DNA from: Promethearchaeia archaeon
Lineage (GTDB): Archaea > Asgardarchaeota > Lokiarchaeia > Sigyniarchaeales > SOKP01
Direction of reading: 5' to 3'
Length of the DNA: 25,211 bases
Assembly: GCA_029856295.1 (NCBI GenBank)
Contig: JAHQWS010000259.1
Location: 1-25,211, forward strand
In this document: positions 22,592-25,211 of the stretch, one piece after another
How the letters are laid out: every line of letters starts with the position of its first letter
Numbering within the stretch: the stretch's first letter is position 1
The notes under the pieces: model-generated
The model's input: the letters and a program-made list of their open reading frames with translations, nothing else
Told to the model about the DNA's origin: nothing
The model's database searches: none
Made by a program: the position numbers and the translations under genes

Positions 22592-24085
22592 TTAAAAATC
22601 TTCTTTCTTTTTTTGATAAATTATACTTTCTTTCACTTTTATTATAAGCCTTTCAGCTAATTTTGTTCTTTTCCTATTTTTTAAATGAATATACAATCTG
22701 TAAATTTTAAGATCTAAAGGAAGTTTCCAAAATTTTTGTTTCCATCTTAAATTGGAAATAGGAGCAATAAAAGCATAAAGGAATTTCTTGAATAAAGATA
22801 AATCTTTATATGATTTCTGCCAAATAAACCTAATCATACTCGCTAACACGATATTCCGTATTTCTTTATTATCTCTCTTTGAAAGCCACGGTAAGAATGG
22901 TGGTCTAAAATCCCATTTTTCTTCGGATAATGCCATCAATGTATTTTCTCTTCGAAAACCTTTTTCTATTGCTAGGTCATAATAGGGTGTCCCCTTAAAA
23001 GGAAGTGCAACTCTCAAAAATGTTTCAGTTCCTGCAATTTTTTCCACATAATCGATTAAATTTAATGTCTTTTGTCTTTCTTCTTTAGTTTCACCGAAAA
23101 ATCCAGTCATAAAGAAAAATTCCGAATTGATACCATATTTTCCAAGGGTTTTAGCAGCTTTTATTGTATCCTTTGTTTTAATATCTTTTTGGATAAAGTC
23201 AAGAACTTTTTGAGAGCCGCTTTCAGCACCCACACATATTTTATAACAATTTAAATCTTTTAATTCCCTAACAAATTCCTCAGTAAGATAATTTGCTCTT
23301 ATTAAGCTGCTCCATTTAATACCATGCTTTTTAAGAAATTGACCTATCTCAAGTAATCTTTCTTTATTTACTGCAAAATTATCATCAAAAAAATAAATTG
23401 CATTCATAGTGCAATGTTCTTTAAGGTATAAAACCTCTTCCTTAACGTTTTCTAACGAAAGAAATGACCATTTTTTCTTCCACATTGAAGGTTGATAACA
23501 AAATAAGCATCTATGCGGACACCCTCGACTTGTTGTTATATGCATTAGTCTTAGATCTTTATATTTTCTTATATAATCTTCTGGGTTTAAAAGATCCCAC
23601 GCCGGAGGGAAATAATCATTAAGATCGTATGGTACTTCAGTACAATTTGTATAAATTTTCTTGATATTTTTATGAACTACATTATGAGTATGAGAAATTC
23701 CCTTTTCAAGAAAGTCTTGAAAATTTTTTTCAGCTCCACCTAAAAAGATATAGTCTACATAAGGAAATCTAATAAAATCTAATGCGTGAAAAGTGCTAAA
23801 GCTGCCACCCCAAATTACGGGGACTCCGTACTCTTTTGCTTTTTTACTTGCGAGTAAAGCTGTTGAAACTTGATAATTCATCCCTGCTCCCACCCCAAGA
23901 TAAGTTGCATCCGGTAACTCCCTTTCTAAAGCCCTATCTGGATTAGAAATCACGCGAGCATCTATAATAATCGGATCATAGCCTGCTTTTCTGGCCGCTG
24001 TTGCTAAATACAATAATGAATAAGGGGGGACTAAAATTAGTTTACTCATGTTTTCTGGATATAGTAAAACAATTTTCTTACTCAT
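22592..24085 (-). CDS. B12-binding-type radical SAM enzyme
   Basis: A 497-residue protein with an N-terminal Rossmann-like cobalamin-binding-type domain (residues 1-140, LVPPYSLLYLATAARKAGYD and VIWGGSFSTFHALDF) and a radical SAM core with CPHRCLFC (Cys 189, 193, 196). The helical C-terminal region (about 380-497) is rich in Lys and aromatic residues. The DxHxxG motif of base-off B12 binding is not present, as in most of this superfamily. Members methylate unactivated carbons, form thioethers or cyclise substrates; which applies is not visible. ATG 24085 is preferred; TTG 24097 would overlap the upstream stop (24094) and leaves no space for a ribosome site. GGAGG lies 13 bases before the ATG. 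The substrate probably comes from the neighbouring genes. Confidence 0.88.
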   Translation of the reverse strand: MSKKIVLLYPENMSKLILVPPYSLLYLATAARKAGYDPIIIDARVISNPDRALERELPDATYLGVGAGMNYQVSTALLASKKAKEYGVPVIWGGSFSTFHALDFIRFPYVDYIFLGGAEKNFQDFLEKGISHTHNVVHKNIKKIYTNCTEVPYDLNDYFPPAWDLLNPEDYIRKYKDLRLMHITTSRGCPHRCLFCYQPSMWKKKWSFLSLENVKEEVLYLKEHCTMNAIYFFDDNFAVNKERLLEIGQFLKKHGIKWSSLIRANYLTEEFVRELKDLNCYKICVGAESGSQKVLDFIQKDIKTKDTIKAAKTLGKYGINSEFFFMTGFFGETKEERQKTLNLIDYVEKIAGTETFLRVALPFKGTPYYDLAIEKGFRRENTLMALSEEKWDFRPPFLPWLSKRDNKEIRNIVLASMIRFIWQKSYKDLSLFKKFLYAFIAPISNLRWKQKFWKLPLDLKIYRLYIHLKNRKRTKLAERLIIKVKESIIYQKKKEDF

Positions 24086-24093
24086 TTTATCTC

Positions 24094-25211
24094 TCAAACC
24101 TCCTCTATAACTGTTGGAAATAATAATGTATGAGGACCGGAAATAGGATGTGATTTAGCTCCCCTACTACTCACACTCACACAATCTAAGACTTCTTTGA
24201 ATGCTATACCTTTGGTTACAATAAACATATTAAGAGAAATTTCAAATAAACAATCTTCGACAGAATTTTTTACTAACTTATTGTTTACATCTATATTTTT
24301 AGAGCTTAAATCCTGGTAAGGAATTGGCTGTAACTTTTCTAATTTAACTTCCGAATAAGGATATAAATCTTGATTTCTAATAATTTCTTCTTTTTTAAGA
24401 GAAACTGAAACATAGGAGCTTGATGAGTGTCCAAATCTTCGCTTAATCACTATATCTCCTTTAAATATTACTTTTGGTAGATGTGAATTCATATATTCTG
24501 CTTCATTATCTTTTAAAATTGTCATTAGACAATCCAATGAAGGAGGTTTTTTATCAGTAAAAGGAAGTAATTTAGGGTTTACAAAAATGGGTCGCTCGGA
24601 GTTCAATAATGTTTCTATTGAATTAGAGAGATTTTCTGGTGAATTATGAGTATTTAAGAATAATGAAACGAGGAAATTAGAATCTAGATCTTGAATAGAT
24701 TTTTGATTGATTTCTTGATCTGAATAATTTAGATTAACAAGTTTTAATTCAGTAATGAGTTGGTAAAGTTTTTTTAAAAAATTCCTCTGTTCTTGTGGTT
24801 TATTTGTATTTTTATCTAAAAATCTTAAAATATTATATTTATCACCTAAATATTTTGAAATAATCTGATGATATTTGGTATAGGCATTATAGCAGATATA
24901 ATTTTTTTTGCCGCAAATTAATTCATCAAAATGGTTATTAATTCCGTAAATTGGCCAAAAAATATCAGGTACAAAACTTCCCGGTAAATTTATATCTGAT
25001 AATATTAAATTATTTTTAGAATCTAATAAAAAGTCAAATCTCATTGGCGAGAAAGTCAATTTTGGAGTTGGAAATTGTTGAATGTCTTTTGTAAGAGATA
25101 ATTCTTTATTGAAATATTCTTGCTTCTTATAAAGGTTCGCCATCAATTTTGTGTAAAGTTTCCCAATATTTAGCATTTCTGAGAATTGATGGTTATTAAT
25201 TACAAATACCT
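24094..25211 (-). CDS. ATP-grasp-like protein (partial, 5' end beyond window)
   Basis: The frame is open to the right edge: an ATG lies at 25176, but the in-frame codons before it (VFVINNHQFSE) contain no stop and look like protein, so the true start is probably outside. From the ATG, 360 residues are visible. Two segments suggest an ATP-grasp ligase, possibly of the circularly permuted/glutathionylspermidine-synthase-like type. RFDFLLDSKNNLILSDINLP (about residues 46-65) resembles the R-x-D-F...g...l-E-x-N element, and VIKRRFGHSSSSYVSV (about 243-258) resembles an ATP-binding lysine-glycine strand. The usual Glu of E-x-N is Asp (DIN). ATP-grasp ligases join carboxylates to amines. It overlaps or abuts the B12 radical SAM gene, so they are co-transcribed. 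The family call is tentative. Confidence 0.5.
   Translation of the reverse strand, partial: VFVINNHQFSEMLNIGKLYTKLMANLYKKQEYFNKELSLTKDIQQFPTPKLTFSPMRFDFLLDSKNNLILSDINLPGSFVPDIFWPIYGINNHFDELICGKKNYICYNAYTKYHQIISKYLGDKYNILRFLDKNTNKPQEQRNFLKKLYQLITELKLVNLNYSDQEINQKSIQDLDSNFLVSLFLNTHNSPENLSNSIETLLNSERPIFVNPKLLPFTDKKPPSLDCLMTILKDNEAEYMNSHLPKVIFKGDIVIKRRFGHSSSSYVSVSLKKEEIIRNQDLYPYSEVKLEKLQPIPYQDLSSKNIDVNNKLVKNSVEDCLFEISLNMFIVTKGIAFKEVLDCVSVSSRGAKSHPISGPHTLLFPTVIEEV

Noticed and set aside
22592..24085. Canonical base-off B12-binding motif in the radical SAM protein
   Set aside because: DxHxxG is not present; the B12-type call rests on the Rossmann-like domain order and segments only.
1..25211. CRISPR arrays, IS elements, integrase or phage genes, rRNA
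   Set aside because: No regularly spaced direct repeats, transposase-like proteins, terminal inverted repeats or rRNA segments were seen.

Overview
The window is an AT-rich stretch of archaeal chromosome, most likely from an Asgard archaeon (Lokiarchaeia/Promethearchaeia-like). The support is indirect. There is a Rag/Gtr-like small GTPase domain, a HEAT plus leucine-rich-repeat protein, a TTG-initiated surface protein ending in an acidic linker, membrane helix and basic tail, a two-gene SufBC (SMS-type) Fe-S system, PAC2, three Lrp/AsnC regulators, twin two-domain protein disulfide oxidoreductases, and a tRNA-Cys interrupted outside the anticodon loop. Genes are densely packed. Several starts are probably TTG, and T-tracts rather than long hairpins follow many genes.

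Layout. 1-2087 (minus): a HEAT/LRR protein running off the left edge, a small unknown protein and a PAC2 protein. 2395-5410 (plus): sufC-sufB (ATGA overlap), a peroxiredoxin and a winged-helix protein. 5662-7434: three Lrp/AsnC paralogues with C-terminal cysteines. 7631-8565 (plus): an ArsR-like regulator followed by the Rag-like GTPase. 8587-9613: a small two-cluster ferredoxin-like protein (minus) and sfsA (plus). 9614-11190 (minus): tRNA-Cys(GCA) directly upstream of cysS. 11397-12917 (plus): a UPF0371/DUF1846 protein. 12979-14810 (minus): cysE-cysK. 15068-15936: a divergent pair, encapsulin-type ferritin-like protein and Hsp20. 16203-17507 (plus): the surface protein. 17573-20837 (minus): two disulfide oxidoreductases, trxB, a metallo-beta-lactamase-fold hydrolase, then a decayed second trxB 3' end. 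20992-21390 (minus): a cytochrome b561-like four-helix protein. 21503-25211 (minus): an ATP-grasp-like protein (cut by the right edge), a B12-type radical SAM enzyme and a SPASM-type radical SAM enzyme.

Together the genes form a cysteine/sulfur/redox neighbourhood: cysteine synthesis (CysE, CysK), charging (tRNA-Cys, CysS), use of sulfur for Fe-S clusters (SufBC), thiol redox (TrxB, two PDOs, peroxiredoxin), iron handling (ferritin-like), Fe-S consumers (ferredoxin-like, two radical SAM enzymes) and Cys-bearing Lrp regulators. The least explained item is the right-hand ATP-grasp-like/radical SAM/radical SAM cluster, a candidate biosynthetic locus for an unknown modified peptide or small molecule. 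The tRNA-Cys gene, with a probable intron after position 9 and an altered 18-55 contact, is the most unusual RNA feature.
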